Part shown: piece by piece, positions 44,858-52,022 of the stretch
How the letters are laid out: each line of letters starts with the position of its first letter
Numbering within the stretch: the first letter of the stretch is position 1
From: Acidobacteriota bacterium
Lineage (GTDB): Bacteria; Acidobacteriota; Vicinamibacteria; Vicinamibacterales; Fen-181
Length of the DNA stretch: 52,759 nucleotides
Direction: 5' to 3'
Assembly (NCBI GenBank): GCA_003170135.1
Contig: PMZR01000062.1
Span: forward strand, 33,768 to 86,526
Notes under the pieces: model-generated
Databases searched by the model: none
Told to the model about the DNA's origin: nothing
What the model saw: the letters and a program-made list of their open reading frames with translations, nothing else
Position numbers and translations under genes: made by a program

Positions 44858-44892
44858 CTTTCGGCCCTCGGTTCTTGGCTTTCGGCTTTCGG
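44858..44892. repeat. Five-unit CTTTCGG heptanucleotide array (site G)
   Basis: CTTTCGG, CCCTCGG, TTCTTGG, CTTTCGG, CTTTCGG in strict 7-nt phase, starting 15 bp after the VWFA stop. The acyl-CoA ligase fragment begins on the next base, so the array sits exactly at a gene-fragment junction. Confidence 0.85.
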
Positions 44893-45115
44893 CGGCGACC
44901 TGCTGCGGCGAAACCCGGACGGCACGTTCGTCTACTGCGGCCGCGCGGACGAGATGGCGAAGGTCAGCGGCCGGTGGCTCGCGCCGGCGGAAGTGGAGAA
45001 CTGCCTGCTGCAGCACGCGGCTGTGCGCGAGGTGGCGATCGTGCCGCTGAAGAACGCCGATGGCCTCGTGAAGCCGATTGCCTTCGTCGTCGCGAACCGG
45101 CCCTCTGCCGCGCAC
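44893..45115 (+). pseudogene. C-terminal fragment of an AMP-dependent acyl-CoA ligase (benzoate-CoA ligase type)
   Basis: About 70 residues: GDLLRRNPDGTFVYCGRADEMAKVSGRWLAPAEVENCLLQHAAVREVAIVPLKNADGLVKPIAFVVANRPSA. GDL, YCGRADEMAKVSGRWLAPAEVE (hinge) and the start of the C-terminal AMP-binding subdomain are clear. It resembles benzoate/aryl-CoA ligases rather than acetyl-CoA synthetase. Both the ~400-residue N-terminal domain and the final PxxRTxTGKIxR part with the catalytic Lys are missing. There is no start codon of its own; the frame is continuous with the middle of the VWFA pseudogene only by accident. Confidence 0.8.
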
Positions 45116-45281
45116 CCATCTGAACAAGATAGACAGGAGCGCGCTGGCGAGATCGGCCGCCACCGGTCTGAAGACGGGCGGTCCCACGGGATAGCGCCAC
45201 CAGCCTTCGCGCCCGTCTTGCCGGAAGGCTGCCTCGCCCGACTGGCACGGCGCATGCGAGCGCCCGCGAGGAGGATCTGAA
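45116..45281. other. Short region without recognised gene, upstream of DinB-like gene
   Basis: Follows the ligase fragment. On the minus strand a frame reads FRQDGREGWWRYPVGPPVFRPVAADLASALLSILF, which looks protein-like, but I cannot assign it. It may be one more gene scrap. The right edge carries GAGGAG, the ribosome site for the gene at 45282. Confidence 0.3.
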
Positions 45282-45788
45282 ATGGCCAAGCGGAACAACG
45301 CGGGCACGAGCGGCGAGCAGGCGTTACGCCAACATCTCGTCGAGCTGCTCGAGGGCGGACACGCTCACGTGAATTTCGACAAGGCGATCAAGGGCATCCC
45401 TGCGGCGCTGCGCGGCCGCGCGCCCCGCGCGCTGCCCTACTCGCCGTGGCAACTGCTCGAGCACCTGCGCATCGCGCAGTCGGACATCCTCGAGTTCAGC
45501 CGCGACCCCGCGCACCAGTCGCCGAAATGGCCGGAAGGGTACTGGCCGGCGGCGGCGAACGCCAGGCCGAGCGAGTCCGCGTGGCGGAAAAGCGTCGCCG
45601 ATTTCCGTCGCGATCTGAAGGCGATGCAGGCGCTCGTGGCGAATCCGGCGACCGACCTCTTCGCGCGGATTCCGTGGGGCGATGGCCAGACGATCCTCCG
45701 CGAGGCGTTGCTCGTCGTCGATCACAACGCCTATCATCTCGGCGAACTCGTGGTCGCGCGCCGGCTCCTCGGCGCGTGGGGCGGCTGA
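45282..45788 (+). CDS. DinB-family protein
   Basis: 168 residues from ATG 45282, with GAGGAG 9 nt upstream. Four-helix-bundle DinB pattern: LPYSPWQLLEHLRIAQSDILEFSRDP (first metal-ligand His), a middle WPEGYWPA loop, and REALLVVDHNAYHLGELVVARRLLG (HNAYH motif, the second and third ligands). It belongs to the DinB_2-like branch and is only distantly similar to the protein at 31916. Metal-dependent function unknown. It is the first intact gene to the right of the rearranged block and is convergent with the racemase gene. Confidence 0.85.
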   Translation: MAKRNNAGTSGEQALRQHLVELLEGGHAHVNFDKAIKGIPAALRGRAPRALPYSPWQLLEHLRIAQSDILEFSRDPAHQSPKWPEGYWPAAANARPSESAWRKSVADFRRDLKAMQALVANPATDLFARIPWGDGQTILREALLVVDHNAYHLGELVVARRLLGAWGG

Positions 45789-45820
45789 CCTGGCCGCTCA
45801 GGGGAAACACCGCGCAGGAC

Positions 45821-46540
45821 CTACACGAGCCCCTGCGGCGTGCCGGTCTCGCCAATCGCCCAGGCAAGCGCCTCTTCGGCGTGCAAGGTCGTGGTGTCGA
45901 ACAGCGGCACCGTCGTGTGTTCCGGCCGGACGAGCAGCGGGATCTCGGTGCATCCGAGCACCACGGCTTCGGCACCGCGCGACACCAGCCCGTCGATGAT
46001 CTCCAGATAGCGGCGTCGCGAGGCGTCGGAGACGATCCCGAGCGACAGCTCCTTCATGATCACTCGGTGCACGTCGTGTCGATCGACGATGTCGGGAACG
46101 ATCGTCGCGATGCCGTGCCGCGCGAGGCGCTCGGCGTAGAACGGCTGCTCCATCGTGAATCGCGTGCCGAGCAGGCCGACCCGGCTCAGGCGCGCGCGTT
46201 CGATCGCGCGGACCGTCGCGTCCACGATGCTGATCAGCGGGAGCGGCGATGCACGTTCCAGCCGATCGAAAAGCAGGTGCATCGTGTTGGTGGCGATGAC
46301 GCCCACTTGCGCGCCCGCCGCGTGCAGCCGCCGCAGGCCTTGGGCGAGCGCGGCCGCGATCGCTTCCCAGTTGCCCGCCTCCATCCAGTCCTCGAACTGC
46401 TGAAAGCTCACTGAAACAATCACGATCTCGGGATAGCCGTGATCCCCGAACCGCTGCTGGTAGGCGCGGACGATGTACTGGTAGTAGGTGACGGTGGATT
46501 CGGCCGTCATGCCGCCGAGGATGCCGATGCGCTTGTGCAT
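45821..46540 (-). CDS. Aspartate/glutamate racemase family protein (YgeA-like)
   Basis: 239 residues. MHKRIGILGGMTAESTVTYYQYIVRAY is the family opening, and LSRVGLLGTRFTMEQPFYAERL the mid-domain motif. The two catalytic positions of this PLP-independent family are the residue before NT in VIATNTMHLL (Thr instead of the usual Cys) and Cys in AVVLGCTEIPLLV. A Thr/Cys pair is the arrangement of YgeA-type broad-specificity amino-acid racemases, so strict aspartate specificity should not be assumed. Cytoplasmic. It ends 33 bp from the convergent DinB gene and follows the SpoIIE phosphatase gene on the same strand after 7 bp, so the two may be co-transcribed. Confidence 0.9.
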   Translation of the reverse strand: MHKRIGILGGMTAESTVTYYQYIVRAYQQRFGDHGYPEIVIVSVSFQQFEDWMEAGNWEAIAAALAQGLRRLHAAGAQVGVIATNTMHLLFDRLERASPLPLISIVDATVRAIERARLSRVGLLGTRFTMEQPFYAERLARHGIATIVPDIVDRHDVHRVIMKELSLGIVSDASRRRYLEIIDGLVSRGAEAVVLGCTEIPLLVRPEHTTVPLFDTTTLHAEEALAWAIGETGTPQGLV

Positions 46541-46547
46541 GGCGCGA

Positions 46548-47705
46548 TCATACGCTGCCGGTCACCTTCATCACCACGATCGTCGCGTCGTCCTGCGAGC
46601 GGGCGGCGAACTCGCCGATCGCCGCGTGAACCGCCTCCGCGATCGTCTGGGCCGACCCTCCCAGGTGCCGCCGGACCACGCCCAGCGCGCGGCCTTCTCC
46701 AAAGAACACGCCGTCGGGCGAGGCCGCTTCGAGGATGCCGTCGGTGACGAGGACCAGCGTGTCGCCCTCGTCGAGCGAGTGCCAGTCGCTTCCGCCGGCC
46801 TCGCCGTCCGGCAGGCAGCCCAGCGGGCGGCCGGTCGAGTCGAGCCGCCACCTCACCTCGCCGCGGCGGTCCAGCACGTAGCTGGTCGGGTGGCCCGCGC
46901 TGGCGTATGTGAAACGGCGGGCGTCACCATCGACGCGGACGAGTAGCGCCGTCGCGTAGCAGTTGGACGGCGTCTTCGCATACAGGAGCGCGTTGGTGCG
47001 CGCGAGCACCTCGTCCAGCGGATGCGGGTCGGAGACCATCAACGCCCAGAAGCAGGCGTGCATCTGCGCCATGACGAGCGCGGCAGAGAGTCCGTGGCCC
47101 GAGGCGTCGCCGATGGCGAGGACGAGGTGATTGTCGGGCATCGGAATGAAGTCGAAGTAGTCACCGCCCAGCGAGGCAGCCGGACGCGACAGGGCGGCCA
47201 GATCGAATCCCTCCAGCTGCACGGAGCCGGCCGGCAGCAGGCTGGCCTGGATGTGCTGCGCGACCTCCATCTGCAGCGACGCCTCAAGGAGCGCCCGCTC
47301 GGCTGCGTCGGCGCGCGACCGGTCGCTCACGCTCGCCTCGCGCAGCAGCTGTTCGACCTGCTCGCGCAACGCGAGCGACTCGCGCAGCGACCGGGTCTCA
47401 CGAAGGGCGGCCACCATCTCGTTGAATCGATCGATCAGCGGCTCGAACTCGTCGCGTGTGCGAAGGCGCGGAAGCGTGACGTCGAGGTCGCCCTGCGCCA
47501 CACGGGTCAGGCCCTGGTGCAGGACCTGAATCGGTCGGTTCAGACGCCACGCGATGAACGCCGCGGGCACCACCGACGCGAGAGCGGCAATGGCGATGAC
47601 CACGAGCGAATGGCCGGCGAATCGGCCCAGCAAGGTCTTCAGGGCAATGACGAAACTGCCGAACGTCAGAAAGCCGAAGAACAACTTCCATCGAAACCGA
47701 ACCAT
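46548..47705 (-). CDS. SpoIIE-type PP2C serine phosphatase with HAMP domain
   Basis: 385 residues from ATG 47705, with GGGAG 9 nt upstream. Two membrane helices are close together (LFFGFLTFGSFVIALKTLL and SLVVIAIAALASVVPAAFIAWRL), leaving almost no periplasmic sensor loop. A HAMP domain (NRPIQVLHQGLTRVAQGDLDVTLPRLRTRDEFEPLIDRFNEM) and a coiled coil (~residues 95-145) lead to the phosphatase: HIQASLLP, GGDYFDF, IGDASGHGLSAAL, TDGILEA and DDATIVVMK provide the metal-binding Asp residues. Such proteins usually dephosphorylate anti-sigma-factor antagonists. No STAS or anti-sigma kinase gene is adjacent. It is divergent from the CheY-DUF3052 gene, 164 bp away, a possible functional partner. Confidence 0.92.
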   Translation of the reverse strand: MVRFRWKLFFGFLTFGSFVIALKTLLGRFAGHSLVVIAIAALASVVPAAFIAWRLNRPIQVLHQGLTRVAQGDLDVTLPRLRTRDEFEPLIDRFNEMVAALRETRSLRESLALREQVEQLLREASVSDRSRADAAERALLEASLQMEVAQHIQASLLPAGSVQLEGFDLAALSRPAASLGGDYFDFIPMPDNHLVLAIGDASGHGLSAALVMAQMHACFWALMVSDPHPLDEVLARTNALLYAKTPSNCYATALLVRVDGDARRFTYASAGHPTSYVLDRRGEVRWRLDSTGRPLGCLPDGEAGGSDWHSLDEGDTLVLVTDGILEAASPDGVFFGEGRALGVVRRHLGGSAQTIAEAVHAAIGEFAARSQDDATIVVMKVTGSV

Positions 47706-47869
47706 TCCCGGCGACTCCCGGCCGCGGCCCCGTCGAGCCCGGCTGCACAAGGTCCGAGGTTGAGACGTCAATTGGCACGCATTTGCGGCCGAGGAAGGCC
47801 GCGATACGATGCACGGGACATGCCCGCGACCGGAGCGGTGCCGGTGTCGCGTTCCCAGGGGGATGCTGT

Positions 47870-48646
47870 ATGAAAACGGTTCGGTTGATCCACTGGCACG
47901 AAGCGGAGGCGCGCGAGCGCGCGGCACGACTCGAAAAGTACGGTTACGCCGTCCAGTGCGCGGTCCGGACCGGGCCGGAGCTGCTGGCCGACCTCAAGAC
48001 GGCCGGCATGTCGATCGTCGTCATCGATCTGGAGAGGCTGCCCGCGCGAGGCCGGGACGTGGCGGTGTATCTGAGACGATCGGCCCGCACGCGCCACGTG
48101 CCGATCGTGTTCGTCGGCGGCGACGCGGCGAAGGTGGCAGCGGTGCGGAAGCTGCTGCCCGACGCGCGCTACACGACATGGGCGCGGATCGAAGCCGCGC
48201 TCGCCGAGGTGCTCGCTCAACCGCCCGAAGACCCCGTCGTGCCGGCGTCCGTGTTCGCGCCTTACGCCGAGCGTCCGCTCGCCGGCAAGCTCGGCATCCG
48301 CGAGCAGACCGTGCTGGCGTTGCTGCACCCGCCGCCCGATTTCGTGAAGACGCTCGGGAAAATGCCCGGCGGGGTCACCCTGGTGACCCGGCTCGGGGGC
48401 GACATCAGCCTCGCGATCTGGTTCGTCGGCAGCCGCCGCGACCTCGACGCGCGAATCGGCGGGGTGGCCGCGCGCGTGCAGCAGTCGCCGCTGTGGATTG
48501 CCTGGCCGAAGAAGATCGCCGGATCGACCAGCGACGTGACGCAGCAGGACGTCCGACGCGCGGGCCTGGCGGAAGGACTCGTGGACTACAAGATCTGTTC
48601 GATTGACGCGGTGTGGTCGGCGCTGCTGTTCAAACGGCGACGCTAG
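47870..48646 (+). CDS. Receiver-like domain fused to a DUF3052 domain
   Basis: 258 residues from ATG 47870 (MKTVRLIHWHEAEARERAARLEKYGY), with GGGGGAT 7 nt upstream. Residues 1-115 have the alternating beta/alpha pattern of a CheY-like receiver (VRLIHW; GMSIVVIDLERLPARGRDVAVYLRR; HVPIVFVGGDAAKV). The usual acidic pair at the end of the first strand is replaced by His-Trp-His-Glu, so phosphorylation is doubtful. Residues ~145-258 match DUF3052: LHPPPDFVKTLGKMPGGVTLVTRL, AIWFVGSRRDLDARI, LWIAWPKKIAGSTSDVTQQDVRRAGLAEGLVDYKICSIDAVWSALLFKRRR. The function of DUF3052 is unknown. The fusion, beside a SpoIIE phosphatase, suggests signalling; this is inference. Confidence 0.8.
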   Translation: MKTVRLIHWHEAEARERAARLEKYGYAVQCAVRTGPELLADLKTAGMSIVVIDLERLPARGRDVAVYLRRSARTRHVPIVFVGGDAAKVAAVRKLLPDARYTTWARIEAALAEVLAQPPEDPVVPASVFAPYAERPLAGKLGIREQTVLALLHPPPDFVKTLGKMPGGVTLVTRLGGDISLAIWFVGSRRDLDARIGGVAARVQQSPLWIAWPKKIAGSTSDVTQQDVRRAGLAEGLVDYKICSIDAVWSALLFKRRR

Positions 48647-48779
48647 ACGTCCACGGTCCAGCTGTCGGGAAGCCGGCGGGCGGGCGGCTTTCCGGCCGCA
48701 TCGCGCGCACGCGCCGGCATTTTCTGGCCGAAATACAGGCCATTGCGCTGTCCGTTCGCCGCTCCCCCTGGTATGGCAA

Positions 48780-48810
48780 TTGCGTCACCCTGACGGTATT
48801 CGTGTAGACT
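48780..48810 (+). promoter_or_regulatory. Candidate promoter with long spacer before the second metal operon
   Basis: TTGCGT (48780-48785) and TAGACT (48805-48810) are 19 bp apart, 40 bp before the ATG at 48850. A 19-bp spacer is the hallmark of MerR-activated promoters, but no clear dyad is visible in the spacer and no merR gene is in the window. Confidence 0.3.
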
Positions 48811-48849
48811 GTGGGTACCGAATTCGCGAAGTCCGACGACACCCCTCAA

Positions 48850-49224
48850 ATGACCCGGTTCTTCCTGGCGACCGCGCTCGTGTTGCATCTCTCCGGCCTT
48901 ACCGCCGTTGCGGCGGTGGTGTGCCCGCAACCGGGAATGCCGGCGCACTCGTGCTGCTGCCACCGTGCGGCTGACGCCCCGCGATCGTCGTCGCGAACGC
49001 CTGTCGCGATGCCGACGTGCCCGTGCACGATGACGCCGCCAGTGCCGGCACCCGCGACGCCGACGCCCGCGACCGCCTCGTCTTCGGCTCCGCTGCAGAC
49101 ACTCGGCCTCGTGGCGACGTTGCCGATTCAAGCCACGCTCGACTCGTCGTCGGCCTCGTCACGCGTGCCGGACACCCGCGATTCCAGTCCTCCCTATCTG
49201 ACAGCCGCGCACCCGCGCTGCTGA
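48850..49224 (+). CDS. Small secreted Cys-rich protein at head of the second metal-efflux operon
   Basis: 124 residues from ATG 48850. MTRFFLATALVLHLSGLTAVAAVV is a signal peptide. The mature start has a dense Cys/His cluster, CPQPGMPAHSCCCHRAADAP, then MPTCPCTMTPP, a Pro/Ala/Thr-rich stretch and a Cys-terminal end (AAHPRC). The pattern suggests metal (Cu/Ag) chelation, but no known family is recognised. It precedes TolC, adaptor and CusA genes on the same strand, mirroring the Cys/His-rich gene at 13514 in the other RND operon. A second potential start at 48811 would precede the signal peptide and is less likely. Confidence 0.65.
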   Translation: MTRFFLATALVLHLSGLTAVAAVVCPQPGMPAHSCCCHRAADAPRSSSRTPVAMPTCPCTMTPPVPAPATPTPATASSSAPLQTLGLVATLPIQATLDSSSASSRVPDTRDSSPPYLTAAHPRC

Positions 49225-49252
49225 TCCCCGCTCTTGCCCGAAGTGTGCCTGG

Positions 49253-49278
49253 TCCCGGCCTGAAGGCCGGAACCTGCG
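49253..49278 (+). repeat. TGAA-loop hairpin element before the TolC gene of the second metal operon
   Basis: Same sequence as the fucosidase copy (CCGGCC/GGCCGG stem around TGAA, then AACCTGCG), here intergenic between the Cys-rich gene and the TolC gene, 36 bp before its start. Confidence 0.85.
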
Positions 49279-49314
49279 ACCGAATGGTGCGACCGCCGCA
49301 GCAGCGAGGACTTT

Positions 49315-50604
49315 GTGTACGCATTGCTTCATCGCGCAGTTGTGTTGACATGCCTGGCGCTCGTCTCGCCGCCTGCTCTCGCATCCGGTGCGCCGCAGTC
49401 GGGCGGCGGCGGCGCCCAACCCACGGCGCCACCGGTTGACGCGCTCGTCGAACGCGCACTCGCCCGCGCACCGTCGCTGGCGGCGCGGCATGCCCGCGTC
49501 GACGCCGCGCGGGCCGCCATCCAGGCGGCGGGGACGTTGCCGAACCCGACGATCGAGTTCGAGTATCGCGACTTCAACTTCCCGCGTTACACGATCGGGT
49601 CGGAGCCGATGTCGATGGCCGGCGCGTCGATCCGCCAGGACCTGCTCAGCAAGGGCCGGCGCGCCGCGCAGCGCCAGGTGGCGGAGGCGGAGATCGGCCA
49701 GCGGCGCGCCGAGCAGGACGTGGTGGCGACCGATCTGGCCACCGAGGTGCGGGTGCAGTACGCGCGGCTCTTCGCGCTCGATCGCGAGCGCGACACGCTC
49801 GCGGACGCCAGCCAGCTGGTCGCGATGCTGGAGGCCACGGCAGCGTCCCGCTACGCCGCGGGACAATCAGACCAGGCAAGCGTGCTGCGCGTGCAGCTCG
49901 AGCAGACGCAGATTGGCCAGCGCCTGATCGATATCGCCACCGAGCGGTACGGCGTCCAGACGGCGCTCAATCGCCTGACCAACGATCCGCCCGACACGCC
50001 AGTCGGCACCGTCGCAGCCCTGCCGGCCGATACGCCGCTGCCGGACACCGCCGCCCGTCCGCAACCGGACGCCGCAGGTGCGCGCGAAGTGGTGGTTCGG
50101 CAGCGGGACGTGGACCTCGCCGGCAGACAGGTAGACGCGGCGCGCGAGGAACTGCGACCGAGTTGGAGCGTGGGCGGCGGACTCTACTGGCAGGGTGGAC
50201 TCGATCGGACCGTCGTCTTCAATGTCGGCGTTGACCTGCCCATCCGGAAGGACCAGAAACAGCGACCGCTCATCGCCGCCGCCGAGCAGGAACTGCACGC
50301 GGCGCAACTCGACCTGCAGGACTCGATCGCCGACGTCCGCGCGCGGATCGCGCGCCTGACCGTGGAATGGCGGGCGGCCGGACAGCAGATCGATCGGTAC
50401 CGCACGGCAATCCTGCCGCAGAACAGCGCGGCGTTCGACGCGACGCGATCCAGTTACCTGGCGGGGCGCGGCGATTTCGCGTCCGTCCTCGAAGAGTTCC
50501 GGCGCTGGATCGAGGTGCGCATCGATCTGGCCTCGCGCGAAGCTGACCGGTACGCGGCACGCGCGAAACTCGAAGCACTGATGGGACCCTCGGGCAATTC
50601 GTAA
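49315..50604 (+). CDS. TolC-family outer-membrane efflux protein (CusC/CzcC-like)
   Basis: 429 residues from GTG 49315. Signal peptide MYALLHRAVVLTCLALVSPPALASG. Two OEP repeats: VDALVERALARAPSLAARHARVDAARAAIQAAGTLPNPTIEFEYRDFNF with SIRQDLLSKGRRAAQRQVAEAEI, and REVVVRQRDVDLAGRQVDAAREELRPSWSVGGGLYWQGG with YLAGRGDFASVLEEFRRWIEVRIDL. It forms the outer-membrane exit duct for the CusB-like adaptor that starts 8 bp after its stop. It is in the CzcC/CusC-like divergent branch and is not close to the TolC protein at 12162. Confidence 0.92.
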   Translation: MYALLHRAVVLTCLALVSPPALASGAPQSGGGGAQPTAPPVDALVERALARAPSLAARHARVDAARAAIQAAGTLPNPTIEFEYRDFNFPRYTIGSEPMSMAGASIRQDLLSKGRRAAQRQVAEAEIGQRRAEQDVVATDLATEVRVQYARLFALDRERDTLADASQLVAMLEATAASRYAAGQSDQASVLRVQLEQTQIGQRLIDIATERYGVQTALNRLTNDPPDTPVGTVAALPADTPLPDTAARPQPDAAGAREVVVRQRDVDLAGRQVDAAREELRPSWSVGGGLYWQGGLDRTVVFNVGVDLPIRKDQKQRPLIAAAEQELHAAQLDLQDSIADVRARIARLTVEWRAAGQQIDRYRTAILPQNSAAFDATRSSYLAGRGDFASVLEEFRRWIEVRIDLASREADRYAARAKLEALMGPSGNS

Positions 50605-50612
50605 GAGGAATC

Positions 50613-52022
50613 ATGGCCATGATGAGACGCATGCTTCACCCGCGGCCTGCCGGCACGACCTCGGCGCGCATCGTCGCGCTCGTCGCGATCGTGCTCGCGG
50701 CCGCAGTTCTTTCTGCCGGGTGCCAGGCGGTGGGCCAGGCGCAAACGCGCACGCTCTACACCTGCCCGATGCATCCGAAATACGTCTCGGATCGCCCCGG
50801 CGACTGTCCGATTTGCGGCATGCGCCTCGTGCCCGTCGAAAAAGGGAAATCGGGCCGATCGGCCGACCAGTCGGGCGTTCGGCTGCCGGCCATCGTCCGG
50901 ACGGATCGGCCCGAACCGATCGCGCAGGATCGTCCACAGGGGCGCCAGGGACAGACGATGCCCGACATGCCGGGGATGCCCGGCATGCCGGCGACGCCCG
51001 CCCCGCCGCCACCACAGCAGGCCGGCGGACATGAGCAGCCGGTTCACACCGAGACCGAACGCGCGCAACTCGCCGGCGTCCGCACCATCGTCGCAACGAT
51101 GGGGACGGTGACCGGCGCCATTCGCGCGGTCGGAACGGTCGTCACGCCGGAAAGCGGCGTGCGCCAGGTGACGACGAGGGTGGCGGGCTGGGTGCAGAAG
51201 CTGTACGTGAATGCGGTGGGCCGGCCGGTGCGCGCGGGTGAGCCCCTCCTCGATCTCTACTCGCCGGATCTCGTCGCGACGCAGGAGGAGTACCTGCACG
51301 CGCGCCTGGTGGCCGGGCAGTTCGCGAACTCGTCGGTGCCCGAAGTGCAGCGGGGCGGCCAGGACCTCGTGACGTCGGCGCGCCGGCGGCTGGAGATCTT
51401 CGACGTGCCGGCCGAACTCCTGGCGCGGCTCGACGAGACCGGCAAGGTGCAGCGCACGGTGACGTTCCGGGCGCCGTTCGGTGGCTACGTGATGGAGAAG
51501 ACGGTCGTCGAGGGTCAGCGAATCGAGTCGGGCGCGAACCTGATGACGATCGCGGATCTCTCGCACGTCTGGGTGACGGCGCAGGTGTACGAAGGCGAAG
51601 CGGCCGCGGCGCGGCCGGGGCGCATGGCCCGGATCTCGCTCCCCTACGACGACACGTTCAAGCTGACCGGCCATATCGATCTCGTCTATCCGACGATCGA
51701 CGTCGAGAGCCGCACCATCAAGGTCCGCCTCGATGTCCCGAACCCGGGCCTCGCGCTGAAGCCGGGCATGTTCGTCAACGTCGAACTCGATGCCCAGCGC
51801 GCGCAGGGCGTCCTGGTGCCGGATTCGGCGGTCATCGACACCGGCACGCGGCAGGTGGTCTTCGTCGAAACGACACCGGGGCATTTCGAGCCGCGGGACG
51901 TGCAAGCTGGCTTGCGCAGCGCCGGAAACGTCATCCTCCGGTCCGGCGTCAAGGCGGGCGAACGCGTGGCGATCGCGGCGAACTTCCTGCTCGATTCGGA
52001 ATCGCGCCTGCGGGGGCGGTGA
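50613..52022 (+). CDS. cusB: CusB-like RND adaptor with N-terminal heavy-metal-binding domain
   Basis: 469 residues from ATG 50613, after an AGAGGAA site. A lipoprotein-type signal (IVALVAIVLAAAVLSAGC, Cys ~37) precedes a heavy-metal-binding domain, TLYTCPMHPKYVSDRPGDCPICGMRLVP (~residues 47-75), with its Cys/Met/His ligands. A Met/Pro-rich linker (MPDMPGMPGMPATP) may hand Cu(I)/Ag(I) to the pump. The adaptor core has the CusB form: GWVQKLYVNAVGRPVRAGEPLLDLYSPDLVATQEEYLHA, FRAPFGGYVMEKTVVEGQRIESGANLMTIADLSHVWVTAQVYE, LSLPYDDTF-like barrel strands, and SAVIDTGTRQVVFVET. The stop codon overlaps the start of a large heptanucleotide array that separates this gene from cusA. Confidence 0.93.
   Translation: MAMMRRMLHPRPAGTTSARIVALVAIVLAAAVLSAGCQAVGQAQTRTLYTCPMHPKYVSDRPGDCPICGMRLVPVEKGKSGRSADQSGVRLPAIVRTDRPEPIAQDRPQGRQGQTMPDMPGMPGMPATPAPPPPQQAGGHEQPVHTETERAQLAGVRTIVATMGTVTGAIRAVGTVVTPESGVRQVTTRVAGWVQKLYVNAVGRPVRAGEPLLDLYSPDLVATQEEYLHARLVAGQFANSSVPEVQRGGQDLVTSARRRLEIFDVPAELLARLDETGKVQRTVTFRAPFGGYVMEKTVVEGQRIESGANLMTIADLSHVWVTAQVYEGEAAAARPGRMARISLPYDDTFKLTGHIDLVYPTIDVESRTIKVRLDVPNPGLALKPGMFVNVELDAQRAQGVLVPDSAVIDTGTRQVVFVETTPGHFEPRDVQAGLRSAGNVILRSGVKAGERVAIAANFLLDSESRLRGR

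Noticed and set aside
43328..45280. A single 650-codon open frame treated as one protein
   Set aside because: It is an accidental mosaic: out-of-frame start, middle of a VWFA protein, out-of-frame VWFA end, array G, then an acyl-CoA ligase fragment and unassigned sequence.
42137..45281. Insertion sequence or prophage as cause of the broken genes
   Set aside because: No transposase, integrase, terminal inverted repeats or target duplications could be found around the fragments.
48613..48974. Small open frames in the 48.6-48.8 kb gap
   Set aside because: They overlap the ends of flanking genes in other frames and lack ribosome sites, domains or signal peptides; the gap more likely holds the promoter of the metal operon.
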